A DNA stretch of 7,673 nt, taken from assembly GCA_021163525.1 (NCBI GenBank), contig JAGGTX010000226.1:1-7673 (forward strand), read 5' to 3'. The notes below the pieces were generated by a model, which saw only the letters and a program-made list of their open reading frames with translations, was not told the DNA's origin and searched no databases. Position 1 is the first letter of the stretch, and the number at the start of each line of letters is the position of its first letter. The stretch is from Caldifarciminota bacterium (GTDB lineage: Bacteria; Hydrothermota; UBA3072; B12-G15). Shown here piece by piece: positions 6,680-7,673 of this stretch. The position numbers and the translations under genes were made by a program.

Positions 6680-7379
6680 TCTCAAGCCTCCATTTTATCA
6701 CCTTACCTATCCTCCTCCATCTAATCTTCTGAAAGAGTTTGAACGCTGGGACTTCCTTCCTGTGAGACCAGTAAATGAACATGGGAACACCCGATATGTA
6801 ATTTATAGGTATTGGACCCCAGAACCTTGAATCATCAGAATTATCTCTGTTATCACCAAGACCGAATACACATCCTTCAGGAACAACAACGGGCCCAAAA
6901 TTATCTCTCACAAGTGCGGTTCTCTTGAATTCCCTGTTTTCCCAGAATTTTTGATACATCTCCTGTGGCATTGGCTGGACATCATTTATATGTGGAAATT
7001 CCCTGGGGTCAATGTGTTTTACATAAGGTTCTTCTATTCTTTTCCCATTCACATAAAGGATCTTATGTCTGATTTCAATTGTATCACCCGGAAGTCCAAC
7101 ACATCTTTTCACAAAGTTTGCCCTTCCAAGAGGATACCTGAAAACTATGATGTCACCCCTCTCTGGATAGGAAAACCTTAAAAAGTATTTATCTGTGAAT
7201 GGTATTTTCATTCCAAATACAAACCTGTTAACCATCAAAAAATCTCCAACAAGGATTGTGTCCTCCATAGAACCCGTTGGAACATGGTATGTCTGGATAA
7301 AAAAGGCCCTTAAAAACAAAACAAAGATGATTGCTGCTACATAAGACCTGATTTCAGAAAGAATTTTCTCCTTCTTCAT
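6660..7379 (-). CDS. lepB: Signal peptidase I
   Basis: LepB cleaves signal peptides from exported proteins at the outer face of the inner membrane, using a Ser-Lys dyad. The 239-residue product has one N-terminal membrane helix (about 12-29), then catalytic Ser37 in PTGSM (34-38). The catalytic Lys91 is in FVKRCVGLPGD (89-99), and the conserved GDNRDNSDDSR is at 175-185. A basic tail (RWRRIGKVIKWR, 220-231) ends the protein. An insert-like stretch at about 121-163 lies between the core boxes. Two ATGs are possible. The one at 7379 has AAGGAG 5 nt upstream and is preferred. The one at 7400 has a GGGGGG site but lies inside the -10 box of a near-consensus promoter, so it would usually be missing from the mRNA. 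The gene heads a lepB-pilB-RAM operon and diverges from the SRP RNA gene. Confidence 0.96.
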   Translation of the reverse strand: MKKEKILSEIRSYVAAIIFVLFLRAFFIQTYHVPTGSMEDTILVGDFLMVNRFVFGMKIPFTDKYFLRFSYPERGDIIVFRYPLGRANFVKRCVGLPGDTIEIRHKILYVNGKRIEEPYVKHIDPREFPHINDVQPMPQEMYQKFWENREFKRTALVRDNFGPVVVPEGCVFGLGDNRDNSDDSRFWGPIPINYISGVPMFIYWSHRKEVPAFKLFQKIRWRRIGKVIKWRLENGKKTG

Positions 7380-7398
7380 CTCCGCTCCTTTTTTCAAC

Positions 7399-7427
7399 AT
7401 TTTAATCCCCCCTTTTTCAGGTGTCAA
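7399..7427 (-). promoter_or_regulatory. sigma70-type promoter of lepB (P1)
   Basis: TTGACA (7427-7422), 17 nt, and TAAAAT (7404-7399) are the same hexamers and spacing as the purD promoter. The start is predicted near 7392, giving a leader of about 13 nt carrying AAGGAG before the ATG at 7379. The -10 box includes the first two bases of the upstream ATG at 7400, which argues against that start on this transcript. Confidence 0.75.
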
Positions 7428-7450
7428 GGGACAAAGGAATAAAATGGTTG

Positions 7451-7480
7451 ATAAAATCCATTAAGATACCAAATTGTCAA
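7451..7480 (-). promoter_or_regulatory. Possible second, upstream promoter of lepB (P2)
   Basis: TTGACA (7480-7475), 18 nt, and TTTTAT (7456-7451) repeat the layout of the grpE promoter, including GGTAT in the first half of the spacer. The -10 match is weak, at four of six positions. The resulting mRNA would have a leader of about 65 nt and would include the ATG at 7400. Confidence 0.4.
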
Positions 7481-7512
7481 ATTTTCAATCTAACGACCCT
7501 GGGAAATTACAC

Positions 7513-7541
7513 TTGACTTTGGTGCTATAGGTTTGTATTAT
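7513..7541 (+). promoter_or_regulatory. sigma70-type promoter of the SRP RNA gene
   Basis: TTGACT (7513-7518), 17 nt and TATTAT (7536-7541) each match consensus at five of six positions with ideal spacing. The expected start, six to eight bases on, falls at 7547-7549, where the RNA homology begins. This is the only clear plus-strand promoter I found. Confidence 0.8.
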
Positions 7542-7547
7542 AAGAAT

Positions 7548-7673
7548 GCCAGCCACACTCAGGCGGGGAGTTAGCGGTGCCCTGAACCTGCAATCCGCTA
7601 TAGCAGGGCCGAAATCCCTGCATGAGGCCTTTCCCTGTCAGGAAGGGTCTATCAGGAGGCGATGAAGGTTGGG
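7548..7673 (+). ncRNA. ffs: Signal recognition particle RNA, bacterial large type, 5' Alu-domain part (runs off the window)
   Basis: This RNA scaffolds the particle that targets nascent membrane proteins to the Sec machinery. The conserved Alu-domain core at 7565-7609 is recognised from its sequence, including GGGGAG, AGCGGTGCCCTG and CCTGCAATCCGCT. The fold supports it. One hairpin forms between the G-run at 7565-7568 and GCCC at 7579-7582; the next forms between CCTGC (7587-7591) and GCAGG (7603-7607). Their loops can pair through TAGCGG (7572-7577) and CCGCTA (7595-7600), the known Alu loop-loop contact. A following 10-bp hairpin (7625-7634 with 7641-7650, loop 7635-7640) sits where Bacillus scRNA also has one. 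The S domain with the GGAAG Ffh-binding motif and the 3' end lie past the window. The 5' end is set from the promoter and is accurate to a few bases. Confidence 0.92.

Noticed and set aside
7400..7427. TTG (7427) or ATG (7400) as the lepB start
   Set aside because: The TTG is part of the -35 box, and the ATG is part of the -10 box, of the P1 promoter. The ATG at 7379 has a well-spaced AAGGAG.
1..7673. CRISPR arrays, insertion sequences, tRNAs, or horizontally acquired islands
   Set aside because: No repeated spacer pattern, transposase motif, terminal repeats or cloverleaf was seen. Codon and base use look even across all seven genes.

Overview
The window is chromosomal housekeeping DNA from a bacterium. 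Seven protein genes lie on the minus strand, and one RNA gene on the plus strand runs off the right end. In minus-strand transcription order (right to left) the genes are lepB (signal peptidase I), pilB/gspE-type ATPase, a stand-alone Lrp/AsnC ligand-binding (RAM) domain protein, grpE, dnaK, dnaJ, and the first 275 codons of purD. Divergent from lepB, on the plus strand, is the 5' part (Alu domain) of a large bacterial signal recognition particle RNA. Coding density is very high, and the two longest non-coding gaps are 182 bp (dnaJ-purD) and about 168 bp (lepB-SRP RNA).

Organism. DnaK carries the N-terminal-lobe insert typical of diderm (Gram-negative type) bacteria, and a type IV pilus/type II secretion ATPase is present. 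The SRP RNA is nevertheless the long Alu-containing form known from Firmicutes, Thermotogae, Deinococcus-Thermus and other deep lineages, not the short 4.5S form of Proteobacteria. Arg is often encoded by AGA/AGG, and the proteins are rich in Lys, Glu and Ile, as in many thermophiles. My inference is a deep-branching, possibly thermophilic diderm. I cannot name the phylum from this window.

Expression layout. lepB, pilB and the RAM gene are packed like an operon: a 20-nt overlap, a 12-nt gap, and strong Shine-Dalgarno sites placed inside or across the preceding stop. A consensus -35 box starts 4 nt after the RAM gene stop and should launch grpE-dnaK-dnaJ. That chaperone operon has a 41-nt grpE/dnaK overlap and a 6-nt dnaK/dnaJ gap. 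No CIRCE operator and no hrcA are visible. purD has its own near-consensus sigma70 promoter (TTGACA, 17 bp, TAAAAT), placed so that the start point falls at about the A of its ATG, which predicts a leaderless mRNA. The same hexamers at the same spacing precede lepB. There the -10 box overlaps an upstream ATG, which argues for the internal ATG at 7379 as the real start. The SRP RNA has an equally clear promoter.

Functional picture. SRP RNA and LepB act on protein export, PilB on pilus or secretion-machine assembly, GrpE-DnaK-DnaJ on protein folding, and PurD on purine synthesis. I found no mobile element, CRISPR array, tRNA or foreign-looking segment. I do not see a wholly new system. The unusual points are regulatory: the leaderless purD with an upstream palindrome, the divergent lepB/SRP RNA control region, the HTH-less Lrp-type protein between a pilus ATPase and the chaperone operon, and a shortened zinc-finger linker in DnaJ.
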